A stretch of 52,148 bases of DNA, taken from contig DQTH01000082.1 in the NCBI GenBank assembly GCA_015662865.1, positions 1 through 52,148 of the forward strand, in the 5' to 3' direction. The first letter of the stretch is position 1. Each line of letters starts with the position of its first letter. This stretch comes from Desulfocapsa sulfexigens. Lineage in GTDB: Bacteria; Desulfobacterota; Desulfobulbia; Desulfobulbales; Desulfocapsaceae. The notes beneath the pieces were generated by a model, which was given only the letters and a program-made list of their open reading frames with translations, was not told the origin of the DNA and made no database searches. The position numbers were made by a program, and so were the translations under genes. This document shows positions 1 to 10,876 of this stretch, one piece after another.

Positions 1-1057
1 TTCCAGGTTCCCTCCAGGAGTGCCAGGACACCCAGCGCCTTCCCTTGTCATCCACCACTAAATTTGGCCCGTTATCGTAGCCATCATGGTGTGTCAGTTT
101 AAGCAGCTCCAGCACTGGCCCATCCAGCTCACAATAAAAAATGTCTGACGCCTGAACCATTTTAGACGATGAGTATTCATACCAAGCCAGACAGGGTCCA
201 TTATCAATGACAAGGGATGGCCACAGCATGATATTGTCACGATTAAATGATCTTCCTGCCTGCCATGTTATTTTTTTAAAATTTTTATAATCAACTGGTT
301 CAGACTTGAGCTTATTTTGAATTACATCCTTATTGATCAACAGTAGTTCTTTATTTTTGCGCAAAATACGTAGCACATCTGCTGTTGTAAAATCTTCCGG
401 TGACAGGGAATCGTCAAAAATCTTACGAAACAGAGCATCAAAAAAGAGATAATCCTGCCTGGTATCCAGTGTCAAACGGATATCTGGTGCTGTCAGATGT
501 GCAGGAGCACTGAGTGTTGCCACCTTGAAGGATGCGGAACGTGAATGATAGATAAATGCCGTTACATGTTCACGTTCAAAAGGCTCCCTGGCCTGCTGAT
601 GCGCTTTCTCCAGAACATCGAAATTCATAATTTCAGCACCCAGTCCCCTTGGGTATGTTCTGGTTATTCCGTTGGAACTGTAATCCGCATTTTCAGAGCA
701 GTGGAATCGAATAAGGCGGTCAATAATTGAAGGGTCAATACATGGACAATCACTGGTAATTCGAACTATTATGTCAAGATCAAAGGCCGTTGCCGCACCA
801 TAAAATCTAGCCAGTACATCATCTTCACTCCCTCTGAAGTACTGAACACCTTCATCACCGGCCATCATCACAATGGGATCATCGGCCTCATTAACGGTGG
901 TCGCGACAATAATCTCCTGAACCAGTTCCGCCTTGCGGACACGCCTTATCACATGTTGCAGAACCGCAGTGTCTCCATCAGAGGGAAGAGGCATGAGTAC
1001 TTTGCCTGGAAGACGGGTGGAAGTGGACCTGGCCTGAATAATAACGCCAACTTTCAT
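1..1057 (-). CDS. SpsF/PseF-like cytidylyltransferase with repeat-containing C-terminal extension (partial, runs off left edge)
   Basis: I translated the minus strand here; 352 residues are open to the window edge and the 3' end is missing. The start (ATG at 1057) gives MKVGVIIQARSTSTRLPGKV, the nucleotide-binding signature of the SpsF/NeuA/KdsB-like cytidylyltransferases (PF02348), followed by the family-like stretch ITSDCPCIDPSIID (about 100-113). Such proteins activate nonulosonic acids with CTP; next to pseC and pseB the obvious role is PseF (CMP-pseudaminate synthesis). PseF normally ends near residue 235-240. Here the frame continues at least 110 residues with two copies of a P-[SN]-L-V-[IV]-D motif at 280-285 and 330-335, 50 residues apart, each followed by aromatic residues, which resembles beta-propeller (sialidase/BNR-like) blades. 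It sits 58 bp after pseC in the same direction. Cytidylyltransferase fold is well supported; the exact substrate and the tail's role are not. Confidence 0.85.
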   Translation of the reverse strand, partial: MKVGVIIQARSTSTRLPGKVLMPLPSDGDTAVLQHVIRRVRKAELVQEIIVATTVNEADDPIVMMAGDEGVQYFRGSEDDVLARFYGAATAFDLDIIVRITSDCPCIDPSIIDRLIRFHCSENADYSSNGITRTYPRGLGAEIMNFDVLEKAHQQAREPFEREHVTAFIYHSRSASFKVATLSAPAHLTAPDIRLTLDTRQDYLFFDALFRKIFDDSLSPEDFTTADVLRILRKNKELLLINKDVIQNKLKSEPVDYKNFKKITWQAGRSFNRDNIMLWPSLVIDNGPCLAWYEYSSSKMVQASDIFYCELDGPVLELLKLTHHDGYDNGPNLVVDDKGRRWVSWHSWREPG

Positions 1058-1115
1058 ATCAGTACGAACAGCAGTTCAATGTTCATTATCATAAGTGGCA
1101 GCCTTCTTTCTTCAA

Positions 1116-3283
<2,168 letters not shown>

Positions 3284-3286
3284 TCA

Positions 3287-3331
3287 ATAGAGATTTTATT
3301 TCTCTATGTACCTTGTTTTCAATAGAAAACA
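3287..3331 (-). promoter_or_regulatory. Two adjacent hairpins between the epimerase gene and pseB
   Basis: Two perfect 7-bp inverted repeats are packed into the 72-bp gap: ATAGAGA/TCTCTAT (3287-3307, 7-nt loop) and TGTTTTC/GAAAACA (3314-3331, 4-nt loop). Neither is followed by a clear T-tract on the minus strand, so they are not convincing terminators. They could be processing or stability elements in a long transcript. The structures are seen directly; a function is only inferred. Confidence 0.35.
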
Positions 3332-3343
3332 GTTTTCTGCCTC

Positions 3344-4456
3344 TTAACAATCATTAGCAGTCAAAACTTCCACAATTTTATAAGAGGCAGTACCATTGCC
3401 ATAGGGGAGCCCTCTTCCCTCTTTCAGAAAGTAAAACATATCGTTATCACGGCATATTTCAATCCATTTTTCAAGGATGACATCCTTATTCGCCCCACAG
3501 ATTTTATTACAACCCAGCTCAACGGTCTCAACCCATTCTGTTTCATCCCGAAGGGTAAGACAGGGTACCTTATGAAAAAAGGCCTCTTTCTGAATGCCAC
3601 CTGAATCTGTAATTATCGCCTTCGCCGACATTTCAAGTCTTACCATTTCAAGGTAGGAGACAGGCTCTATGATATGCAGTGGATCAAGGAGATATTCGAG
3701 GTTAAACTCCTTAAGCATCTTGCGGGTTCTCGGATGCAGGGGAAGAACCACAGGAATTTCAGCTGCCACCTCATTTAACGCATAAAAAATAGATTGCAAC
3801 CTTGCTTTTTGATCACTGTTTTCCGCCCGATGAACTGTGCATAAAATATAGCTGTTTTCTTCAACCTGCCATTGCTCGAGCTGATACCGCCTGTCAGCAA
3901 TACTCCGGTACTTCATGGCAACATCATACATCACATCCCCGACATTGTGTATGTGCTGCTCTATTCCCTCCCCATTAAGATTCTGTACTGCCGCCTGAGT
4001 AGGACAAAACAAAAAAGACGACAAGTGATCTGTCATCACCCTGTTTATCTCCTCGGGCATGCTTCTGTTATAAGAACGTAGTCCGGCTTCTACATGGGCA
4101 ACAGGAATATGCAGCTTTGCTGCAGCAAGGGTTCCGGCAAGGGTAGAATTGGTATCACCATAGACCAGCAACATATCCGGACGTTCATCTAACAAAATCA
4201 TCTCAATCTGCTCGAGCATCTTGCCAGTCATTGCACCATGATTCTTTTCTATAATACCAAGATTATATTTTGGGTTTGGGATCTCTAGCTGATCAAAAAA
4301 AACGGCTGACATTTTCTCATCATAATGCTGGCCGGTATGTAAAATACTTTCTGTGATCAAATTATTGCTGCCAGCATTATGCTCAAGAATGGCTCTGCTG
4401 ACTGCTGCGGCTTTGATGAACTGAGGCCTGGCCCCCACAACTGTTATTATCTTCAA
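3344..4456 (-). CDS. wecB: UDP-N-acetylglucosamine 2-epimerase (non-hydrolysing), WecB family
   Basis: 370 residues of the GT-B-fold epimerase 2 family (PF02350), the standard length. It interconverts UDP-GlcNAc and UDP-ManNAc; relatives such as WbpI epimerise diacetamido-uronic sugars. Family marks are the opening MKIITVVGARPQFIKAA, LHTGQHYDEKMS, HVEAGLRS, the SMPEEINRVMTDH segment and TDSGGIQKEA near the UDP site. The start is TTG at 4456, two bases after the TAA of the upstream glycosyltransferase gene; the AGGAAGG preceding it inside that gene's last codons is a good ribosome site, and the N-terminus matches the family exactly. No UDP-ManNAc dehydrogenase lies in the window, so the final sugar is unknown; the oxidoreductase/acetyltransferase fusion nearby leaves a WbpI-type role open. 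Confidence 0.9.
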   Translation of the reverse strand: MKIITVVGARPQFIKAAAVSRAILEHNAGSNNLITESILHTGQHYDEKMSAVFFDQLEIPNPKYNLGIIEKNHGAMTGKMLEQIEMILLDERPDMLLVYGDTNSTLAGTLAAAKLHIPVAHVEAGLRSYNRSMPEEINRVMTDHLSSFLFCPTQAAVQNLNGEGIEQHIHNVGDVMYDVAMKYRSIADRRYQLEQWQVEENSYILCTVHRAENSDQKARLQSIFYALNEVAAEIPVVLPLHPRTRKMLKEFNLEYLLDPLHIIEPVSYLEMVRLEMSAKAIITDSGGIQKEAFFHKVPCLTLRDETEWVETVELGCNKICGANKDVILEKWIEICRDNDMFYFLKEGRGLPYGNGTASYKIVEVLTANDC

Positions 4457-5671
4457 TTATTTCCCTTCCTGCAAAAGATACGAATCAAATGCTGTGCTGT
4501 GAGTTTTAACAATTTCTTTTGCAATACACTCCCAGGAGTATCTTTGTGAATGGTCTGCAATATATGACCTATCCCATTTAATAGACAAGGCTTTACCGAT
4601 AACGTCAGCCATATCTTTAACATTTCCTGGCTGAAAAAGGTACCCGAGTTTCTCATCAATAACGATTTCCGAAACCCCTCCTACATCTGCGCCGATAAAG
4701 GGACAAGCACAGGCAAGTGATTCAAAAAGAACAGTTGGATTTCCTTCATTTAAGCTGGGCAACACAAACATATCAGCCGCACTGAGCCAAGGTGCTATCT
4801 CAGTGTGCTTTATGGAGCCAATAAGAAAGACATTTCCACCAAGGCCGTTATCATCTATTTGTCTCTCGAGTTTTTTCCTGAGTCCTCCACTGCCAATAAT
4901 ATAACAACGCAGGTTATCCTGCAGCTTCACCAGTTGTGCCATTGCCTCTATAAGATACCGATGTCCCTTAATTGCGACCAAGTTACCCACAGAGACAATT
5001 ATCTTGCTCTGTTCCAGTAGCTGCAGAGTCTCCCTTGATGATTTTTTGTCCATTGGAAAGAAGTTTTGTTTTTGGTATCCATTGGGAATGAGATCCACCG
5101 GAATCTGTACCCCAATTTTCCGAATACAAGTTATATTCTTTTTACTTACAGTTATGATTCTATCAGCACTTTCCAAGGTATTCGCCACCCTGTCCTGCCA
5201 GAATGAATCCCGAAATGGAAGATCATACACATCAAAACCGTGTGCCGTAATAATCAGGGGAATATGAAACTCTTTTTTTAACTGTTCTCCTACATATCCA
5301 GAGGAATAAGTAAAATGACAATGAACAATATCAAACTGGAGATCATGCTTTTCTATCAGCCTTTCAACTACTTTCAGATGAAGCTTACCAACTTTTTTGT
5401 ATGAGGATTTGCCGGGAAGATAGGTTAAGGGGGTTGGGAAAACAGTTACATTTTCGGGTAGGCCCTCAACGTTGATTTTCACCTTTTTTCTAAATGGCTT
5501 GAGGCTGTGAAGGGGAAGAAAATTCGATATTTCTGCAATGGGACGAGTTACTGCAAGGACATAAATATGCTTGTAGAAGGATGCAAGGCACTCAACTTGA
5601 TCTTTTACAAAGCTGGCGTAATTCTGAGATACAATCAGTAATGTTTTATCCCTCAGATTTTCCATCAGCAC
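4457..5671 (-). CDS. Glycosyltransferase family 4
   Basis: 404 residues with the two Rossmann-like halves of GT-B enzymes. The N-terminal half carries IVHCHFTYSSGYVG and ITAHGFDVYDLP, and the C-terminal half the GT4 nucleotide-sugar region, with SVGNLVAIKGHRYLIEA, the acceptor/donor loop PWLSAADMFVLPS and the EX7E-type motif beginning at LNEGNPTVLFESLACACPF. It should add a sugar from a nucleotide donor with retention of configuration on the cytoplasmic face during polymer assembly; donor and linkage cannot be read from sequence. The start at 5671 is GTG; an ATG two codons later (5665) is an alternative. The stop abuts the TTG start of the epimerase gene, so the two are tightly coupled. Confidence 0.85.
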   Translation of the reverse strand: MLMENLRDKTLLIVSQNYASFVKDQVECLASFYKHIYVLAVTRPIAEISNFLPLHSLKPFRKKVKINVEGLPENVTVFPTPLTYLPGKSSYKKVGKLHLKVVERLIEKHDLQFDIVHCHFTYSSGYVGEQLKKEFHIPLIITAHGFDVYDLPFRDSFWQDRVANTLESADRIITVSKKNITCIRKIGVQIPVDLIPNGYQKQNFFPMDKKSSRETLQLLEQSKIIVSVGNLVAIKGHRYLIEAMAQLVKLQDNLRCYIIGSGGLRKKLERQIDDNGLGGNVFLIGSIKHTEIAPWLSAADMFVLPSLNEGNPTVLFESLACACPFIGADVGGVSEIVIDEKLGYLFQPGNVKDMADVIGKALSIKWDRSYIADHSQRYSWECIAKEIVKTHSTAFDSYLLQEGK

Positions 5672-5737
5672 TACTGAAATAAAAATTCCTAGCTTATTTT
5701 TGCAATTTTTGAATTCTGCTTTCCGACAATACCCTGC

Positions 5738-6784
5738 TCATTTCTTCATTTCACTCTCGATAAATCCAAGCAGCCATTCTGTCATGTCTATTTTATCATC
5801 TAAAAACCGTTGTAACTTTTCCTGCCACAAGCCTTTCAAATCCTCTTCCGCCAGTAGCTCATTGATTTTTCCCAGAAGTTTATCCCCATTCTCTGGTTTA
5901 AAACCAAAAGTCAGGCCATATTTATCATCAAGCTCTTTCAGCAGGCTCAACTCACCCACAAAGGTATTGCAGCGCAGTGCCGGAACACCAAGAACCGCAG
6001 CCTCAATGGCCATGGTCTGGCTATCTCCGATGCAAAGCGTTGAATACGCCAGTAGATCATGCATCTTATGGGGCGGCATGCGCAGGCGATATGGTTCAAA
6101 CTCCTCAGCAAGTTCCGCTTCAGAAGTAATAAATACTTTTCCATGCTGGAGTAATTTGTCAAGCAGAGCCTTCTTTACTTCAAAGGACAAACCTTTTACA
6201 CCAAAATCATGGCTTGCAGTGAGCGACACAAAACGCATGATAAAATATACGTCCCCTTCTTGTAAGCCAAGTTCACTTAATATTTCGGGATTAGGTTGAT
6301 AATTATTGGGATGGAGATAGGCAAGCTCATGATAACTGGGATAGGTAATATGCTTTTTACCATGGTTCTCATGGGCCAGAAAATCGGGGGTAATAATCTT
6401 TGAGGCAAATGGATAAGAAAGATAGGTCATAAGCTTCGCCTGCTCGGCATCGTCCTCTTCGAAAACCCAGCTTTTGGCCTTACAGAAAAGCGCTGCATGA
6501 GTAATACTGACCGAAGTTCCCACCATCAGGTCGACATCATTCCTCACTGCCTCATACCAGACTTTACAGTCATGAACAACAAGCTCCCAGAAAAGATTCC
6601 AGAGGCCTTTTGTCGCCTTGGTCAAAATCTTATAGGGGATTTTGTACTCATCTAGAAGCTGGACCGTGATATCCTTATCCCGGGTCACCCAGATTACTTT
6701 GTGTCCCTGTTCTTCAAGCTTTTTCATCGCATTGCGGAAAAGATGCAGATGGGCAGGGTGATACAGGTCGACAAGAATATTCAT
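5738..6784 (-). CDS. DUF354 family protein (predicted GT-B-like glycosyltransferase)
   Basis: 348 residues matching my knowledge of DUF354 (PF04007), an uncharacterised family with a fold resembling UDP-GlcNAc 2-epimerase and MurG. Recognisable parts are MNILVDLYHPAHLHLFRNAM at the N-terminus, the WVTRDKD segment, and the C-terminal GDSQTMAIEAAVLGVPALR, which has the place of the nucleotide-sugar loop in GT-B enzymes. It occurs regularly in exopolysaccharide and O-antigen loci, as here, and is thought to transfer or modify a sugar, but no reaction has been shown that I know of. Neighbours on both sides are glycosyltransferases reading the same way. No signal peptide or membrane segment is evident. 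Confidence 0.8.
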   Translation of the reverse strand: MNILVDLYHPAHLHLFRNAMKKLEEQGHKVIWVTRDKDITVQLLDEYKIPYKILTKATKGLWNLFWELVVHDCKVWYEAVRNDVDLMVGTSVSITHAALFCKAKSWVFEEDDAEQAKLMTYLSYPFASKIITPDFLAHENHGKKHITYPSYHELAYLHPNNYQPNPEILSELGLQEGDVYFIMRFVSLTASHDFGVKGLSFEVKKALLDKLLQHGKVFITSEAELAEEFEPYRLRMPPHKMHDLLAYSTLCIGDSQTMAIEAAVLGVPALRCNTFVGELSLLKELDDKYGLTFGFKPENGDKLLGKINELLAEEDLKGLWQEKLQRFLDDKIDMTEWLLGFIESEMKK

Positions 6785-6827
6785 AATATAAAGAGTTTGA
6801 ATTAAAGTTTCAGAGGTGTGGAGCAGC

Positions 6828-7793
6828 TCATACTTTATTTTTTTGAATGGAGGATTTTATCTGTTCGAGCAGTCTTCTGTTTACACTGATAAGATCAGCG
6901 ACAAAGGCAATGAGGATGGTGTGAAAACCTATTCCGCACAAAATACCGGCAATAACCACCGACTGAATATGCCCGGCCCCTCCACCTGTAAAATAAAAGT
7001 AGAGGAATCTCGCCAGCAAACCCACACCCAGAAGAGACAATATTACTCCGATGGTGGCAAAAAAGCGGAACGGCCGGTATACAATGAAAATACGGATAAT
7101 GGTCACCATCGAATGAAAAATATACGATGGGATACTGCTCAACAATCTGGAGGGACGCAGCTCTTTGTTTGTCTCGATGGGAACCCAGGAGATAGCTATC
7201 CCTTTCTTTCCTGCCTGAATGATGGTTTCCAGGGTATAGGTGTAGCCGCTGAAGATATTGAGCCTCAGGGCAGCACTTCTTGAAATTGCCCTGAACCCAC
7301 TTGGTGCATCAGGAATATCAGTTCCCGATGCCATGCGCACTGTCCAGCTCCCCAGTCGCTGAAGAACTTTTTTGATGCTCGAAAAATTCTCGATCTTATC
7401 AATTGGCCGGGCGCCAACAACGAACTCGGCCTTATTTGCCAGAATTGGCTGGATAAGATCGGGAATACAACTGCTCTTATACTGATTATCAGCATCAGTG
7501 TTTACTATAATATCCGCACCCTGCTCCAGGGCGGCCTTTAAGCCGGTTGTAAATGCCGTTGCCAGTCCTTTATTCTGGGGGTGCACCACTATATGATCAA
7601 CCCCATATTTCCTGGCAACATCCGCAGTTGCATCTTCACTGCCATCATCAATAACCAGCCACTCAATGACATCAACCCCGGGAAGTTCCCTTGGTAATTC
7701 ACCAAGAACCACAGACAGGGTCTTTTCCTCGTTGAAACAGGGAATCTGGATAATTAGCTTTATCTTATGATCATTTTCTGTTTCTCCGGCCAT
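6828..7793 (-). CDS. Polyprenyl-phosphate glycosyltransferase (GT2, GtrB/DPMS-like)
   Basis: 321 residues. The N-terminal GT2 domain has IIQIPCFNEEKTL, the nucleotide-binding WLVIDDGSEDAT, NKGLATAFTTGL, and the metal-binding TDADNQY. Two hydrophobic segments (about 235-262 and 270-300) end the protein, as in GtrB and dolichyl-phosphate mannose synthase homologues with C-terminal membrane anchors. Such enzymes move a hexose from a nucleotide donor to undecaprenyl phosphate, giving a lipid-linked donor that is flipped and used outside the membrane. It starts 12 bp after the end of the large GT-C-like protein, which would be a natural consumer of that lipid donor. The sugar is unknown. Confidence 0.85.
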   Translation of the reverse strand: MAGETENDHKIKLIIQIPCFNEEKTLSVVLGELPRELPGVDVIEWLVIDDGSEDATADVARKYGVDHIVVHPQNKGLATAFTTGLKAALEQGADIIVNTDADNQYKSSCIPDLIQPILANKAEFVVGARPIDKIENFSSIKKVLQRLGSWTVRMASGTDIPDAPSGFRAISRSAALRLNIFSGYTYTLETIIQAGKKGIAISWVPIETNKELRPSRLLSSIPSYIFHSMVTIIRIFIVYRPFRFFATIGVILSLLGVGLLARFLYFYFTGGGAGHIQSVVIAGILCGIGFHTILIAFVADLISVNRRLLEQIKSSIQKNKV

Positions 7794-7805
7794 AGCTCAC
7801 AGATC

Positions 7806-10781
7806 TCATTCAGGTTTTGGAAACTTTATTTGTATGCCGAGGGATCGGGTTTCTGTTGCCCCAGCTTTTTTCCATGGGTGGTAACCGGGTTTTATACGCC
7901 AGCTTATAAGATCATTATCATTAACAGGAATATCAATTTTTTCACACTCACTATTTGCCTTAATTACATTTTCATAGTGGTAGACAGAAGATTTCATGGA
8001 TATTGTTTCATCAACCGGAGCAGGATTACAGAGTTGTACAGAAAACACATCACTCTCCCAGTTCCCGATCCTTACTTCGCCTCGTAATTTCACCCAGCCA
8101 TCACTCCAGGAACCATTGGGGATTAGCCAGGTACGCCGATCCTCGGAACCACCTGTGGGAATCAGCGCCTGATAAGTATTTACAAGCGAGGGCAGAAGAT
8201 TGAACGAATCTTTAATGGCAATGGATGAGAGCTTTTTAGTTATCAAAGCATCAACTTTTTTCTCTTTAAGAAATCCATGCGTTGCGTTGATAGTTCCTTT
8301 CACCGGAATAGTGTACGATTTGATATCTCTACCAGTTCGGTAGAACATTGATTTCCAGGATCCCTTGGATAAAACCAGACCAAGGCGCTGGATATTTTCC
8401 GGCAACAAATCGGTGAGGTGCCTGGCATCACGCCAGTAATAAACATAACTGTACACTCTTTCCGGGAAACGAAAAGAAATCCAGCCATGCGCCCTGCTGT
8501 TATTCGCCACATTAACAGACATCACAATCTGATAGAGAACCACAGAAACAGAAGCAATGAGAGCCAAAGAAGAACCAAATCGTTTGGATACGACTGAACA
8601 AACAGACAGAAAATACATCCCGATAACAGCAAGAAACGGTGTAACCAGAACCGCGTACCTGTATCTGTGTACAGTCCATCCCACAATCCAGCAGAAAAAC
8701 AGCATATACAGAAGTACTGAAACAAACAAGATTGTCACAGCTATCGATTGAGAATCCCTGATATGCAAGGACCGACCTAATGCGAAAATCCCGCCAGACA
8801 GCATCAGAAAAAACACCACAGCACCAAAAGACACATAATCTTCACTGAGCCTGCTGGTACGAAGCCATGATGCGGCAGTCTTAAACATCGACACAAAAGA
8901 GGATTTCAGGGTCGCATTTGTTTCATATATATCGTTTTCAAGATAATTGAAGGCTAAATCAGTCAGTGGCCTTATTACATTTAAGTTAGAGCTGGGCTCA
9001 AAGATCTGCCAGAAATAAGCCTGGCCTCTCAAGGCTACAAAAGCCGTCTTGCTCATGGGCTTACGGACTCCGTCCTCTTTTACTATAGGCTCCCTGCTGT
9101 CGTGAATTGATGCAACAACCCTGCTCGGCCCTAAAAAGTTCCCGTACCGTATAAAATTCTGCCCATAGACAAACCCTCCTGAAAGGACCATAAAAAGGAT
9201 TAATAAGGCAGTACCTTTGATAAAAACTTTCCAGTCCAACGTTTTCACTCTGCCTGCGACAATGGCAAGACAGAGGAACAACAACCCCGGCCCCCACAGG
9301 AATACCGTGCTTTTGGCTCCTATTGACAGGCCGATACCAAGTCCTGCATAAATATAATAGTTGTATTTGGAATGTCTTACTGCCATATAAAAACAGTACA
9401 AGCCAGCCATCAGAGCACCGGTCGTAAACAGATCAGTCTGTGATGTGAGCATTTGACTGGCACTGTTTGGAATACCAAGCCAGATCAGGACAGCAATCAG
9501 ACAAAAATGTTTTGGGAATTTCAACTGCTGACATATTGCATAGATGGAACAACAGACCAGAAAGCCGCCAAAGTATGACATAAGATGTACCAGAGGATAC
9601 CCTTCCTTAAAAAACGAAGTTATCCATAACATGGCCAGATCACAGTTTGGAGGCATTACTATCTGCCTGATATCATTGGTCTGAAACTGCCAGACATTGG
9701 CTTCCTGAAGCCAATACCCAACCCTCGACAACCGGTAGTCATTGGAGTCGAAATTAAGTGGAAGAGTGAAAGCAGCCGGAATAATATAATATACCAGTAA
9801 AAAGATGACTGCAGCCAGGAGTACCGCATTGACATAGTAAACTATCTTCCGTTCCCGCGGTATTAGAGTAGTATGCAGCGAATGAATAATCGGCCCTAAA
9901 GTCTGCTTAATATTTATGACAGCTGTGGAAACAAGTCCCTGACCAGTCCCTCTGGTACAGGCGATATGAACTCCTCCCCAGATAAGTACATGACTGATGA
10001 GCAGATTTTTCCAGTTCAGGAGATAGGAAACGCCGCAAAGAATCACTGAAAAGATAACAACTCCCAGGCTTGTTAAACCCAAAAGCACACAAAGCTCGGC
10101 AGCGTTTTTCGTATTCAGACCTGAGAGAATAAGAAGTGTAGCACTGATGCTGATCAACAGCAGGATATCAATCCCCAGGAAAAAAAAGCCGGACCAGTCC
10201 AACCCCAAGAGATCCATTTGCTTAGAGATAAACGTTGAATACTCCTGCCGCTTATCCAGAACATACTTCCAATAACTGAATTGTTGATCGATTATCAGTT
10301 CCAGTTGCGGGTCTCCAGCAGAGGACGTAAACCCTATTCCTGCCCCACTGGTATTTGTAAAGTCGACTCCACGAAGTTCTAGAAAGTTTTTTATATCATG
10401 CCTTGTTTCTATAAAAACAGGGGTAAAGCCGGCCTGATGAAGAGATATGGAATGCAGGATGAAATCGGTTACCCTTGCGGAAGGATCAATTCTCAGAGAG
10501 CTGAGTGTTTTAAGGCTGGGTAAATAAAAAACCAGCTCAGCCCTTCCCGGACGCACTGGTTTCCCATGTGACTGTTCCTGAGAATAGCCCCTTGGACCGG
10601 GAACAACTGTTTTGGTTTTCCAAAAGACCTGCACATGATCGTTACGTTCCATTTCAAGCTCAACTTTCAATTGAGCTTGCTGGAAGTAAGGGGAGATAAA
10701 CAGCCACAGAACTGACAGGAGAAAAAAAGCGGGGATAAACGTTCTGGAAACAGGATATAATTTATACCAAGAATTTTTCAT
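7806..10781 (-). CDS. Large GT-C-fold membrane glycosyltransferase (GT39/ArnT-like)
   Basis: 991 residues. An N-terminal membrane segment (about 13-30) is followed by a roughly 160-residue extracytoplasmic domain, then a long run of hydrophobic helices (about 195-760) and a soluble C-terminal domain of about 230 residues. Within the membrane part, LNFDSNDYRLSRVGYWLQ near residue 345 matches the first periplasmic loop of GT-C enzymes, in which an acidic residue is catalytic, and YIYAGLGIGLSIGAKST is typical of the later helices. These enzymes use polyprenyl-phosphate sugars on the periplasmic side; the adjacent GtrB-like gene could supply one. Substrate and acceptor are unknown, but decoration of an exported polymer is a reasonable inference. 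It is much longer than a minimal GT39 protein because of the two soluble domains. Confidence 0.75.
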   Translation of the reverse strand: MKNSWYKLYPVSRTFIPAFFLLSVLWLFISPYFQQAQLKVELEMERNDHVQVFWKTKTVVPGPRGYSQEQSHGKPVRPGRAELVFYLPSLKTLSSLRIDPSARVTDFILHSISLHQAGFTPVFIETRHDIKNFLELRGVDFTNTSGAGIGFTSSAGDPQLELIIDQQFSYWKYVLDKRQEYSTFISKQMDLLGLDWSGFFFLGIDILLLISISATLLILSGLNTKNAAELCVLLGLTSLGVVIFSVILCGVSYLLNWKNLLISHVLIWGGVHIACTRGTGQGLVSTAVINIKQTLGPIIHSLHTTLIPRERKIVYYVNAVLLAAVIFLLVYYIIPAAFTLPLNFDSNDYRLSRVGYWLQEANVWQFQTNDIRQIVMPPNCDLAMLWITSFFKEGYPLVHLMSYFGGFLVCCSIYAICQQLKFPKHFCLIAVLIWLGIPNSASQMLTSQTDLFTTGALMAGLYCFYMAVRHSKYNYYIYAGLGIGLSIGAKSTVFLWGPGLLFLCLAIVAGRVKTLDWKVFIKGTALLILFMVLSGGFVYGQNFIRYGNFLGPSRVVASIHDSREPIVKEDGVRKPMSKTAFVALRGQAYFWQIFEPSSNLNVIRPLTDLAFNYLENDIYETNATLKSSFVSMFKTAASWLRTSRLSEDYVSFGAVVFFLMLSGGIFALGRSLHIRDSQSIAVTILFVSVLLYMLFFCWIVGWTVHRYRYAVLVTPFLAVIGMYFLSVCSVVSKRFGSSLALIASVSVVLYQIVMSVNVANNSRAHGWISFRFPERVYSYVYYWRDARHLTDLLPENIQRLGLVLSKGSWKSMFYRTGRDIKSYTIPVKGTINATHGFLKEKKVDALITKKLSSIAIKDSFNLLPSLVNTYQALIPTGGSEDRRTWLIPNGSWSDGWVKLRGEVRIGNWESDVFSVQLCNPAPVDETISMKSSVYHYENVIKANSECEKIDIPVNDNDLISWRIKPGYHPWKKAGATETRSLGIQIKFPKPE

Positions 10782-10876
10782 AACAGTCTTTGTTACTTCC
10801 CAATTTCCCCAACAAACACATTTTTATTATTTTCTGTTCTGCCAGCCATGAAAAAGATACAAACTGTCAGCACTGA

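Noticed and set aside
6816-7283. Plus-strand open frame of 155 codons near the GtrB-like gene
   Set aside because: Antisense to a clear glycosyltransferase gene, low-complexity translation, no ribosome site.
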